In this document: positions 11,406 to 41,013 of the stretch, one piece after another | Layout: each line of letters opens with the position of its first letter | Position numbering within the stretch: position 1 is the first letter of the stretch | Translations under genes and position numbers: made by a program | Notes under the pieces: generated by a model | What the model was told of the DNA's origin: nothing | Seen by the model: the letters and a program-made list of their open reading frames with translations, nothing else | Databases searched by the model: none | Assembly (NCBI GenBank): GCA_030248135.1 | Contig: JASANC010003195.1 | Location: forward strand, 38,927-102,926 | Length of the DNA: 64,000 nucleotides | Direction: 5' to 3' | Origin: Theristus sp. LFF4_11 | Taxonomy: Eukaryota; Nematoda; Chromadorea; Monhysterida; Xyalidae

Positions 11406-12759
11406 CGTGTGTCTGCCGCTCGAATAATTAGACATTGCAGCGCCTGCTGATGTTAATAACGCTCGCTTATCGTTTTTTGGCTCGTTTTGAACACTCAGTT
11501 TTTTGTTACCAGAAAAACATGCGGTAAAAACATAAAACTTGCAAAAATCAAAAATCGAAAAAATAAACGAATTCGAGAATATAGCAACGGAAAGGCAGCA
11601 ATATAAAAAGCATCAAGTAAAGAACTTAAGGTGGGCATCGAAAGGTTCCAATAAATTGTAACATCAATCAAACTGCGGTGAATCGCGTTGACAAACACAA
11701 ACATCGTATGCCTGTGCTAATCATTCAAAAGTCCACGTTTCTACCGTAAATTCATTATTGGTCTTCGTTGTAAGACCAAGTTGACCTAATTTTTTTTAAA
11801 TTTTCTGTCATCGGTTACAATTAACACGATGTTTTCCATACGGTACGCTCATGCCCTTTGTTCTTCGTTCCCATCCCATCCCACATAATCACATTTTAAA
11901 AATTGCAATTTGCAAATGCAACCGAACCGAAATGCAAGCAAAACGCAAATCGCATTCACTTCACACTTTCATTTTTGCAATACAAGTTTAAAATCGCGAA
12001 ACAATGCCTTTAGTTTTTGTAAAACCAACATCTGCTTGAATATAATATTTTTTGTTTTGTTTCTGGAATGGAAGCAGTATTAAAAAAGTCATAAAGTCAA
12101 CTCAAGACAAAACTCAACCAATCAAAATTCCTTCATGCAAGTTCTGTTCTGAATGGTATTTTTGATCATCTTCACAGTTTTTGCTAAAAAGTGTCCCTCA
12201 GAAATTAACTGACATTACAAACGTCGTCGCTGTTGCGACCAGAGAAGTAAAAAAATTGACGGAGATCTTTCCTTTCTGTTCAGTACCGAAAGCGAAAGCA
12301 AATTTTCGAGGGGGGGGGTGTCGTCTCGTCACGTGGGGGGGGGGGGGTGCCGAAAACTTTTCAGTGGGTGTCAGGGGACCCATGGGGGGGGTGCACTGTT
12401 GTAAAAAAATTCTGGCGGGTGCACACACGACACACCCCCATCCCACCCCACCCATGATATGTTTTCGCTTAAATTTTGAAAGAAAAACGTTAAATTTTTC
12501 TGCAAAATCTTTGAAATTACAATGCAGAATGTCAAGTTGTCATTTTTTTCTGTTCAACACCTGAATTTTTAAAGTATTCAAAGACAGAAAACCCGAACGA
12601 AAGTGAAACACTTACACTGACAGACACGCTACACACGCACGCACATCATTGGAGCGAAGTGAGACTGCAAACAAAATGCTGAGTCGTGTTGCAAAACTGA
12701 ACGCCAGCACCGAACAGCAGATTTCATAAAACGAAAACCCAAATGAGACGGCCATTATA
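11406..12759. other. 5' flank of the GLD-2-like gene
   Basis: No coding exon recognised. It holds a G-run cluster at 12307-12394 (several tracts of 7-12 G) opposed by CACCCCCATCCCACC sequence at 12431-12453. This could be a G/C-run MITE or a G-quadruplex-forming site upstream of the ATG at 12760. The promoter and any 5' UTR exon should lie here, but no TATA box stands out. Confidence 0.4.
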
Positions 12760-30919
<18,160 letters not shown>

Positions 30920-33442
30920 AAAAGATGAAAATTGGTAGTGCAGCATTCGCGTTACTTCGATTTCCCGTTACGTTATTTTCGGCCTATTTCATGCGTTTAC
31001 CGGTAATTTATTGATTTTTTCCAACGTTTTAAATGTCGGGTTGTTTTTTTCGGTGCTATTTCCGTCCACCACTTACTGTCCTTGGTGATTTGTGTCGTTT
31101 CGCTGTGAAAGTTGTGTTATTTTGAGATTGTCGCCCCCATTTCATTATGTTCGGCTTTCACCTTATTCATCTCACTGTCCACTGGTGTTTTTTGCTGCGA
31201 TTTTTTTCAGGATATTTCAGAACAAATGCTCTATTCATTTATTGTGAAAGATCTTGTCACAATATAATATCGCGTGTTACGCTCAACTAAACTTCAGCAT
31301 GTGTCTTTGAAATGTTTGTCGCTAATATTCGGTGTTTATAGCTTGATATGGCAGAAAAAATGTTGTCTATTCATAAATTGTTGGCTTTTTAAAATAATTG
31401 TTGATTGATAGAAACAGTTATGTTTCTGCTGTTCTGCACAGGAATCGCCAATTGCGGTGGAGTGTGTATTCACTAACACCCTTTTGAAATGGTGTTTTTT
31501 GCCCAAATTGTGTTTCACACCTGCTTTCATGCGAAACCTGAGCGTGCATTACAAAGTCGGGTTATGGATATTGTGTACGCATCATGCACGACGCTCCGGT
31601 TTCGCCGGAAAGCCGGTTTGAGATGCAGTTTATCTTGCCTGATCTTTCTTTCTCATAATAAAAATAGCCACCACAAATGCCAATTCCTGGATTATGCTTA
31701 CACGTTGTTACGAACGTAAACGTTTTTTTTTGCAAATTTCTTTCTGTCTTTACCTTTTACTGCCTTTTTGAATCATCATTCACAACTTCCACCATTTTCT
31801 GTTTTATTCTATTGTGAATCGCTGTTTTTTTTCAAATTTCTGATTTGTTTTTTTCAATTTTAGCTGCGGTTGACCGCCAGTCTGTTACAAGACTTGACAT
31901 ACAATTTTATCGTCACTTTATCAGAAAATATCGTGTTGCTTTGTTTTTTCAAATGTGTGTTATTTTGTGCATTCTCAAAGCTTTTCATTTAAGAAAAATA
32001 AAAACCTCGTTTCCTGAGTGAAACACAAAAAATACTGTGTGTCTGTTCCAGATTTTATTTGTACCATTTCTTTTGCTTGTACGTTTATTTGTACATAATT
32101 AATATCTCTAGAAAAACTTCGCAAAAAAACAAAAAAAATCAACAAAATGAGCAAAAAAATTTAAAAAAATGTTTTGCTTTTGAAATGTTGGAATTATTGT
32201 GTTGTTCTGAATTAATGAAGTCTTTGTCTGAAAACCGTGCACTTATAACACACTCATGTGTTTGTTTGTGACTGCGCAACTTTGCTTTGTTATGTACGGT
32301 GCTTAGAAATGGACTTCACCAGCAGTTGCATTTGATTTCGCTTTTGCTTCGTGCGTTTATGGTGCTGTTTTGTGAGTTTAGAATTAGTTGAAGACGGCTG
32401 TTAATCACGATGTGCGAAAAGCAGTGTTTTTTCTTAACGAATGCAAAGCTACAATTAACTAAGGTGTTTTTATCATCTTTTATACCGTTTACAAAAAGTG
32501 GACTGGTGCTTTATACAAAAATGAAACTGTTGACTGTATTGTCGTTGTCTGAAGGCGGTGCACTGCAGACACACGCACGCACGCAAATGCTGTGCAGTGG
32601 GCGCTCGTGTTTGTTGCGACGTGTGTGTGCCAGTGTGTTTGCGTGTTCGAGCAGTATCACTAGCACAAAAACACGTGTCCAGGATAGGAAGCGCACGCAC
32701 GGCCGTCAGACAAGAACCTTCTTCAACTGTTTTGAATTGTGGTTGCGGTGAATTGCATGAAATGTGAAAGTATGCTGGTAAGTACGAATCTAGGAGTTGT
32801 GATGAAACTTGGGAGTTGAAAGACTTCAAAAACAAGCTTATAATTGTAGTTTAGTTTTCTCAACGTTCCAGAGGTCGAGTGAAGCATTGTATCGTGAGAT
32901 GAACAACCATATATGCTGTTATTGGTTGAAAACTACAGCGTTTTCGTTGCGATTGGGTTTTTTTAGCAGTGTCGTGATTTTCTTTCTTTGGTAGAAACTG
33001 ATGTCTCTCTTTTCACTCATTTTTTACGGTACTAGATTCCACATACCATGACAATATGTTTACTGGGCTTTTTACTTTCTTGAGCAATATCACTTTTTAC
33101 TTTGCCACTGAAAATCATTCTATTCGAAGTTTATCAGATGTGTCCAAGATGAAACAACAGGTTAACGTATCATAGTACTACATCCCAACTGTGGTTAACG
33201 GTACAAAAACAACAGGTTTATAACTTATACGCATTTTACAATTGGAATAAAGATTTTTTTTTGTTGTGGATTTATGCGTTGAATAGAATGAATAAAAGTT
33301 CAGTGGTAAATTGCGGCTCGGTTCAACTTTTTTTGCAGTCCTGTTACCTATATCAACAGGAACGACATTTTTGTTGCTGTTACGTTGTCAAGCATTAAAT
33401 CTGTGAAGTGTAACAAGTGTTGAAGAGATGTGGTTGCGACAT
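30920..33442. other. 3' flank of the GLD-2-like gene, non-coding
   Basis: T-rich sequence with several AATAAA hexamers (31657, 31996, 33245, about 33288). Short frames lack features. No second gene recognised. Confidence 0.5.
31657..31662 (+). terminator. Candidate poly(A) signal of the GLD-2-like gene
   Basis: First AATAAA seen on the + strand after the stop codon at 30919, giving a 3' UTR of about 740 nt. Later AATAAA hexamers occur near 31996 and 33245, so the true site is uncertain. Confidence 0.3.
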
Positions 33443-34659
33443 ACCGTATTACCTCTATTGAACCCCCCCCCCCCCAAAAATAACCCCCCACCCCCTCGAC
33501 AAGTTTCCAAATAATCCCCCCCCCAAAATAAACCCCCATGGGGGTTTATTAGAAACCTATTTGAAACACATACCCAGCGAATTCAATGGCTGAATGCAGT
33601 GACATTGATGAAATTGTGCTACCAAAGGCCCCAAATGGATGAGTTAATGGTAATTTCATTACAAAAGGCTGTTACAAAAGGAAATCTGTGAAAAGTAGAA
33701 GTTTCTGCGACTTTCTTGCCTGCCATGCAAGGTATTTTTGCCATTTTTCAACAAACCCCCACCCCTAGAATTTGTTTGTATAGTCGGACTGGATAATTTC
33801 GGGCATTAGCTGATTGGCTGGCGCGTTACCGTAATCAGATTCAAACGCGGGCCGTTCAAATTGCACTTTGCTTTTTAAAATTTTTTAATTTTTGAGTGAT
33901 TGTGTTGATGAATGTTTGGTTTTTTAATGGGCAAAACTTGTTTATTATTTATGAAATACAGAAACATCAAAAAAGTACATTTTAAAGCGAATTTTTTATT
34001 TTTTTCAGAAAAAAGAACGACGGCGACGGTGATGCGCTCTCGAACCTCGAAAAATGAATTTTCGTTTGAAAACCGATTGCTTTTCAAAATTTTCCCACAA
34101 AACAAATCATCATAAACAAAATTTTCAATTAAAAATCAAACACAACAACATTTTTAGTTGTCGTCGTTGCCGTCGCCGTCGTTCTTTTTCGGAAAATGAA
34201 TTTGTGCCTTTGAAAACAGCTGTGTTTAGTTTTCTGCATCTTTAAACTGTTTATAGACAATTTGTTGCAGTTTAACAATACAGAACAGCAGCTTTCATGG
34301 CCAAATTTTAATTTACATTTGTCACCGTCGTCGTCGTTCTTTTTTCTGAAAAAAATAATAATTCGCCTTAAACTTTACTTTTTTTATTTTTCTGCCTTTT
34401 ATAAATCACAAACAAGTTTTGTCCATTAAAAATTCAAACATTCATCAACACAAACACTCAAAAATTAAAATTTTTAAAAAAGCAAAGTGCAATTTGAACG
34501 TCCCGCGTTTGAATCTGATTACGGTAACGCACCAGCCAATCAGCTAATGCCCGAAATTATCCAGTCCGACTATAAATACCCCCCCCCCAAAAAAAATCCC
34601 CACCCCCAGAAGTCGCTGAAGAAATAAACCCCATGGGGGTTTATTAGAGGTAATACGGT
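33443..34659. mobile_element. G/C-run inverted-repeat element (third copy, reverse orientation) with nested foldback
   Basis: Begins ACCGTATTACCTCTATTG and ends TAGAGGTAATACGGT, with poly-C/poly-G runs and CCCCCATGGGGG palindromes. Its body is the reverse complement of the 58-kb copy. It is interrupted at about 33781-34573 by a foldback element. No matching 8-bp flanks were seen for this copy. Confidence 0.75.
33781..34573. mobile_element. 793-bp foldback element
   Basis: The arms begin TAGTCGGACTGGATAATTTC and end in the exact inverse, ...GTCCGACTA, followed by TA. Pairing continues about 190 bp inward and resumes near the centre, where AGAAAAAAGAACGACGGCGA pairs with GTCGTCGTCGTTCTTTTTTC. 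No coding frame. Confidence 0.8.
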
Positions 34660-35549
34660 ATTTGCGGATCTTTTTTTTAGGTTGAATGTTGTCGGAAATC
34701 GTTTAAGCAAAGCATCTGAAGTTTTGACAATCGATTCCGAAGTCAGTCTGTGGGTGAGGATTTCGTCACACTTTTTATTTTATGTTGCGACTTCAGAATA
34801 GAAATCTGATGGGCGTTGATTAGCAATCAGTAATCAAGACGAAAGCAATCGTTTGGCTCTGTGATGTTTTTCGGTGTTTTTTTATCAATGAATGTGCTCC
34901 GGCGTGTCATGACTTTCCCCTAGTACCATTCCCCTTGGCAAGCCATGGAAATGCCATTCCCGTATCCATCTCAAAAATTTGCAAATAGAAAAGCGTCACT
35001 GTTCGAATCCACTGAACGACTAATGCTGTTCGGCCATTGTGTATTACTTGGTTGTGCTTTACAGCCTTTGTGTTTAGTTTCAGAATTTACACTGCACATT
35101 TCATTCAATGGCAAGCAAAATCGTTCTGTAGGGGCCCAAAGCACAATTTTGAACGTCGTCTCGAGATGAGTGTAAACTCCGTTCTGATTCTAATGTGGAC
35201 GTCATGACATAATAGAACAGCGACAATCGTGATGAACCATTCAAATTCTGCAAAATGGACGTGAAATATTGGCTCATGTTTTAGGAACACGTGCCGCGTG
35301 GGAAACATTTTCAATCACCATCGGTGATTTGCTCCGAACAGTACATAATTAAATAAATTAAGACGCGCACATCTTATGAAGCGAGTTACAATGGACAGCT
35401 ACATCGAAATCAAAGACTAACCATCAACATTAATTATTTCACCACGAAAAACTCGCCGCCCGGTGACCAAAAATAAAATTAACGAACAAGACAATCTGCC
35501 TGAAACCAAGGAATAAACAACATTTGAAACGTTGTCATCAAAACATCAA
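34660..35549. other. Non-coding interval
   Basis: No gene recognised; likely 3' flank of the minus-strand exon ending at 35550. Confidence 0.4.
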
Positions 35550-35858
35550 CTAGCGGCCAAGTATTGAGCTCATCCAATGACCCGGCTGTTTGTAGTACCA
35601 GTACTTGAAGTAGTCGTCCAGTCGTCGACGTCGATGGAATTGCTCCGCGAAGTGATACGGTAGGTTTGCTGGTGCGTTGTTCTCCTTGCTGGCCATATAC
35701 TCAACGAGACTCAGGCCAAAACTCGTCGCTGAAATTATCGAGTATTCGTCATGTGCTTTCGGGCATTTGAATCTGACATTCTGATTGGCTACATCTATCT
35801 GGGCAGTGAGCACTCTCCATTCGAAATCAGCCATCCAGCTCCATGATTCACAGTTCGA
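35550..35858 (-). CDS. Last exon of an unrecognised protein
   Basis: An acceptor CATTTACAG precedes 35858, and an open frame of 102 codons runs to a stop at 35550. It reads NCESWSWMADFEWRVL, then later RFKCPKAHDEYSIIS, and ends with a basic/aromatic stretch (FHRRRRLDDYFKYWYY). Two cysteines are present. It is probably the 3' exon of the gene whose signal-peptide exon may lie at 36591-36732, but the phases of the two do not match directly, so at least one exon between them is missing or the link is wrong. No family recognised. Confidence 0.4.
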   Translation of the reverse strand, partial: SNCESWSWMADFEWRVLTAQIDVANQNVRFKCPKAHDEYSIISATSFGLSLVEYMASKENNAPANLPYHFAEQFHRRRRLDDYFKYWYYKQPGHWMSSILGR

Positions 35859-36590
35859 CTGTAAATGTGTTGTAATTAGGGAAAACAGTTGCTAACTTTC
35901 CACTAGCAGTAGAATTCCGTTAGTAAATCAGCAAGTTGCTTGTTGGTAGCCGTGTTGTTCTTGTTTTTGACTCGGAAATTTTGATACATAGAGTTCTTTT
36001 GCCTTTTGGCAACAAATTTAGTTTCGATAGCAACGCTAAACAAAAAATATTGGATGAAAATAAATTATGAAAAAGCCTTTGCATATCCTGGAAATATTTT
36101 TGCATCTGTAAGAACAGGCTAGAGAGAAAAGGTGATTTTGAGTTCAAGTGTACTATTGTACAAAGTGTACTATTATGCACTTGAATATTTATTCTAACGA
36201 TAAAACTTTAGCTCGCTGCAGCAAATTTAATTTTTTTATCTATTTCGGCATTTTAAGAACTCTGTCTCGAGGACCTTAAAGGTCGAAATAAAAAATCGAA
36301 CATACCGTGTTTTTGTTTTTGTTACGCGTGTTTTTTGGATTTGAATTTTTTTTTAAATTTTCGGTAGAAATGTTTTTAAATTTACATTTTTACGGGTTCA
36401 AAGGGGAAAATAAAAAATCTAGTTTCACCGCATTGTCCAGCACGCGCTTGGAGTTATTAAATTTTGTATTCAACCGAAATTTTGAAAAGTGTTAACCAAA
36501 ATCTGTTAATACACAGATATAGCGTGTGTGTGAAAATTTTGACATTGAATTGTACAGAATTCACCAAATTTTAATCGGAGTTTCACGCAC

Positions 36591-36732
36591 GTGATCGTTT
36601 CTGAAGTTGTCGCCGTCCGAAGTTGTAACTGTCAGCGAACCGATAGTAGTAACCGGGTATTATTGTGAACAATGCAGCCTGTTGACCGGTAACTAGCATC
36701 AGTGCAATCAGCACTCCGAATGGTGCTTGCAT
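36591..36732 (-). CDS. Candidate first exon encoding a signal peptide
   Basis: From ATG at 36732-36730 the frame reads MQAPFGVLIALMLVTGQQAA, a good secretion signal, followed by LFTIIPGYYYRFADSYNFGR and a basic stretch. A GTGCGT donor at 36590 ends it in phase 1. It may begin the secreted-protein gene that ends at 35550. Confidence 0.35.
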
Positions 36733-38191
36733 GTTGGACTAGATGAGGGTTTTTTATTTTTCTAAAAACCTGTCATGACAGTACAATGACGGAAGAAACA
36801 AGAATCAAAAAAAGAAGAGCAGGTGAAACAATCCAACCACACACGCATGATGTGTTGAAAGCTCGAACACACGAAAAGCAGTGTCAAATGACAAACATTG
36901 CTGTTTCATCTCTGCTGTTGTGCCCACGCTTGGTTATCTGCATTACTAATCAATCATGCTTGTGCTGTTTGTGGTGATTATGTGAAGGGATCAAGTTTTT
37001 CTTTTTTAATCAAAGGCACTAGTTGGTTTTCAAAGCTTCCTTCAAAAGAGGAAAAAATTAACGAACCCGTTAAATCTTTGCTTCCAGCAAAAGCAATAAT
37101 GTACGTAAATCAGGTTGGAAAACTTGTCAACAATGTTGTATTTTAATTCCTTTAATGTCGTTGTGTGTCCCGAATTTGGTGTTAAACGATTAATCGGTTG
37201 CCTGAGCAGGTTTTACATGATGGGTTGACGCAAAATTATTATATTTGAAAAAATGCTGCAAAAACCGAAATATTAAAACCGGGTTGGTACGGAAAAGAAT
37301 AATTGTTAGTTTCAGAGCGTTGTTTGGTGCGTGGTGATGTACATTGTACGTTCATGTGTATAGTAGATTGTACACATTTAATGACGCATGTGAATGAGTG
37401 TCATTTTAAAATGATTTTTAAACACATGGTGTCTGAATGTCATGATTGTGCATTGTGCACTTCATTCGGGATGTATTTGATTTCTGCCATGTTTGTTTGC
37501 ATGTTTGTTCTAGTTTACATCTATATTTGCGCAATTCAACAAATACAATGCGTCGGGTGGGTTGATCGACCGATACGTATTGCGATTATAGTTTTGCGTG
37601 GATCGACGACCGTTTATATCGCTGTACTTTACAGCAAACTTTTGATATTCTTTAATCCGAATGACTATCGGAATTCAGATGCGCCGTGTTGCGTAATCTC
37701 AAACGAATGAAATCTCAAAGTACCGTGCAATCCATCAAACTTGTGTGGTCTGTGAAAACTACGCCCAGTACGGCTTTACTGCGGTGATGGATTGGACATC
37801 AGTTGAAAACCAGTTTTACCTCACAAAATCAGAGATGCACATCCAGGTAGTTTCGCTTTTTGGTAGATTAGCAGTTTATATCATAGATAACGAGGAAGCG
37901 TTGCAATACTGATGTCAAAAGTATATGTGATCACTAATGTAGCAATCAACATCCGTTGTCATGCGTGTGTCGACATGGACCATTTTGAATTGTTGAAACG
38001 GCACACAGCAGGAATTATTACAATGGAATTTGTGTTTCACAGCTTTTCATGTGTGTCTGTTTTTATTTTTAGCAGTTGCATGCAAAAAAATCTGGTTTTT
38101 CAGATTTTTTTCACAATTTTGAAGGACGCCACCGTTTTTGGAAGCATAGTCGAACTACAAATCACTGTCGGTTTGTTGCGTACTGGCAGAA
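36733..38191. other. Intergenic interval
   Basis: The 135-codon frame at 37303-37710 is Cys- and Ile-rich but has no recognised domain and no splice context, so it is not called. It probably contains the divergent promoters of the minus-strand secreted-protein gene and the plus-strand PHD-EEP gene. Confidence 0.4.
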
Positions 38192-40551
38192 ATGTCTGAC
38201 GTTGCTGGCTTGGGTGAACATAGCAAACCCTCCGTCAATGAACATCAAATTACTGTATCACCCCGTTCGTCAAATCCGAAGCTCCAGTTTTGTTACGTCT
38301 GTGGAGATTCGAAAGAAACCAGAAAGCATAAACTAGTTGGGTGTTCGAACAAAAGTTGTCGCGCGAATGATTCCGTCTGCGAACCGAAATACGCTCATCT
38401 GCCAGCGTGCGGCGGTGTGCCACACTGGAAAAGAGGACAACCGTGGTTCTGCAGTGCACGTTGTTTTCTGGATGATTTCAAGAGCGACGGTAGACTATTC
38501 TGTAAACTACGGAATGGCCGCGTAACTGCGGACATGACATCTTTTTTTCGGGGTGCAAGGAAGGCGCGAAATTTGAATGAAAGAAAAAACTTTTCGAAGC
38601 CAATTGTGTATCAAATTGATCGTGTTTTTTAAGCGAGTATCTTGGGATTTTTGAAGAAGGTAAATCCTAGTCTGCCACTAATCCCGCCTTGATGGAGAAT
38701 ACAAGGAGTGCCTTATTTATTCGGCCATACTGTAGTCGATTTAATTTGTGCTTTTATGTATTATATATTATCATTTTTACTATTATTCTATTCTAGGTCC
38801 TTTTTAATAAAAAGATTACCGTATTTTTTGCTATTTTTTATTGATTTTCTTCATTCTGCTTCTGCAGACGACTCTAATCAGCAAGGCCAATTTTCGGCAC
38901 CAAGCGGCCAGCTGTACGTAGCCACAGTAAACTGTCGTGGTCTTTTGGAACACCGATTCAAGTTATGGCGTGCATTGACGGTGGAAAAGTACGATGTAAG
39001 TTCACCAATATCGGAGGAACATTGATTACACATGATTATTTGTTTCAGTTTCTCTTTTATTTAGGTTCTAATGTTGAACGCGACCGAGCGAGCGAACACT
39101 GCAAACGCAAAAGTTTGCGCAACGGCGGTTGATCCGGATTACTATCTTCAATATCCCGGATACCAGCTGATATGGGGAGATGTTCAGACAAAGGGTGTTG
39201 GAGTGGCGATGTTTGTCCGATGTCTTTTGAACTTTTTGCGCGCCTCAGAAAAACGTTTCATACAAACCAGTCTAATTAACTTTCCTCAAGGTACATTCGC
39301 GCTGGTGTTGTTGTCAACGTGAGGGTTGAAACTATTGTCGCATTGACGAAATCTCTCTGGCGACGTGGAGGAGTCTGCTCGGAAGTGGTCGCTAACTTTC
39401 TAGGTATCGGTTGACTTTGGACATGAACGAATGTACATTGAATAAAGGAACCATATACGTATGCTGGACTGAACAAATAAACCAAAACGTTTAACAGTCG
39501 TGGACACAACAAAACGATCGCCGTGGAACAGTTGTACCGTCGTTTCTGCGTTTCGTCCTCCGTCCAGTGACCGTGAACACCAGTTGAAGTTTGTACGTGC
39601 CGTTTCGGCCATTGTGAACAGGAACCCAGGTCGCACTATTGTCGCTGGCGACATGGACTTTGACTGCCCGTTATGGCGACTCACAGGTACGAGCGTTCCA
39701 ATTTTCATTATTAATTAAGAAACACGTTCAGACATAATTTGAAGATATATACAAAACTTGAAATTTCATTAACTTGTAGTGTGCGTTCAGCAAGTCGTAC
39801 ATGGTCCCACAAAGTTGCCGAATAACTGTGAACCGTTCGATGTGCCTTTGATGCGCAATCCGACTTCTCACATCGAATATGGATTTGGTCAACGATGGGC
39901 TAAATTGATACTTGGGCGGCCGTCCACAAAACGACAGGTCCGTTTGATTTTCAAGTTTCGCTGATTTTAGTGACAACTGAAGTGATCATTTTCTCTCCCG
40001 TACTTTCACAGACTGTCGACCGTTCAACAGAATACAACGTAAAAGATCATCTGACGGATTGCGACTCAAGTAAACCACGAAAAAATGCACTGCTGCATTT
40101 TTTTAAACATCGTCGCCTGTCGCGTCGCGCTCGCAGCGCTCAAAGTGTAATTGGAGATCCGAGTGATGATTTGGCATTGGAGCCGCCAGCGCATGGTCAG
40201 CAACACGACACCAGTGACTTGTTGAATGAACAAGCAAATACGAGTCGTGCGAACTCACCTGATCCACCATTGCCTCCGTGTGTGGCAAATGATCAAACAT
40301 ATGGAACACTGAAAAGTGTCAAAAGTGAATGTCCGGCCACTGAAACACTGCCGCCGCCGCATGCGATTCGCGATTGGACCACGTACGATAAAGGCGAATG
40401 CTCGGATCTGATTTTGATCGGTGATAAAATACATTGGATCAAGTGTGGCCTCGGTGAGAAGATTCAGAAAACAGGATATTTAGCTCCAGAATCAACTGCA
40501 CTCGTGCCGAGACTGGTGTGGGCTCACTTGAGCGTTGAGGCGCCACATTAG
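38192..40551 (+). CDS. PHD-like zinc finger fused to a LINE-type endonuclease/exonuclease/phosphatase (EEP) domain
   Basis: Exons proposed: 38192-38489 (alternative phase-1 donors near 38551 and 38619), 38868-38995, 39065-39290, 39498-39686, 39780-39937, 40012-40551. Phases agree and give 512 residues. Residues about 32-90 hold a Cys/His array starting CYVCGD and ending WFCSARC (C-x2-C, C-x4-C, H-x3-C, C-x2-C), a PHD-like pattern. The EEP region follows with VATVNCRGL, a TE in NATER, GYQLIWGDVQTKGVGVAMFV, VAGDMDFDCPLW and VKDHLTD. LINE endonucleases normally read GDFN and SDH at the last two motifs, so Asn is replaced by Asp and Ser by Lys. No reverse transcriptase follows; the last exon ends in a polar tail. 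It looks like a domesticated, possibly inactive, retrotransposon endonuclease. Confidence 0.65.
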
Positions 40552-40611
40552 TTCAACCGATCCGATTTCGTTTTTAAATTTTCGCGTTCTTTGATGCTAG
40601 GCTTATTAACC

Positions 40612-40617
40612 TTTATT
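40612..40617 (-). terminator. Candidate poly(A) signal of the K2P gene
   Basis: AATAAA on the minus strand (TTTATT on the plus strand), about 400 bp after the K2P stop at 41014. It lies about 60 bp beyond the stop codon of the converging PHD-EEP gene, so the two 3' ends are nearly touching. Confidence 0.45.
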
Positions 40618-41013
40618 CATTCCCTGCACTGCTACAGACTATGAATTTTTTGACTAAAAAGCACAACATCATTGGTTTTTTCACGTTTAACTGAGGACCG
40701 ATCAAGTTTTGAAACTGTCTGCTATTATTTACCATCATCGTAAAATCGCTTCCCATTGTAAACTGAATCAAATTATCAAATTGTATCACCTTGTTGCCAT
40801 TTCTGTTAGTAACCAGGCGGATCATCGAGATGACCAAATTCAAACACTTCAACTGGCTCCGCTTCCATGTGAACGATGCATGACAAGAACGACAGATCAG
40901 TTTGCGTGTCCGTTGTTTTTGAACCGAATGCCGCTTTCTCACAAAACTCACGTAGTGCTTGCAGCCTGTGTATAAACAAATGATTGTTGCTCTTTTTGGT
41001 GTGGTTTCTGGTT

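Noticed and set aside
37303..37710. 135-codon plus frame as a gene
   Set aside because: No domain, no splice or poly(A) context and unusual Cys/Ile-rich composition; could be chance.
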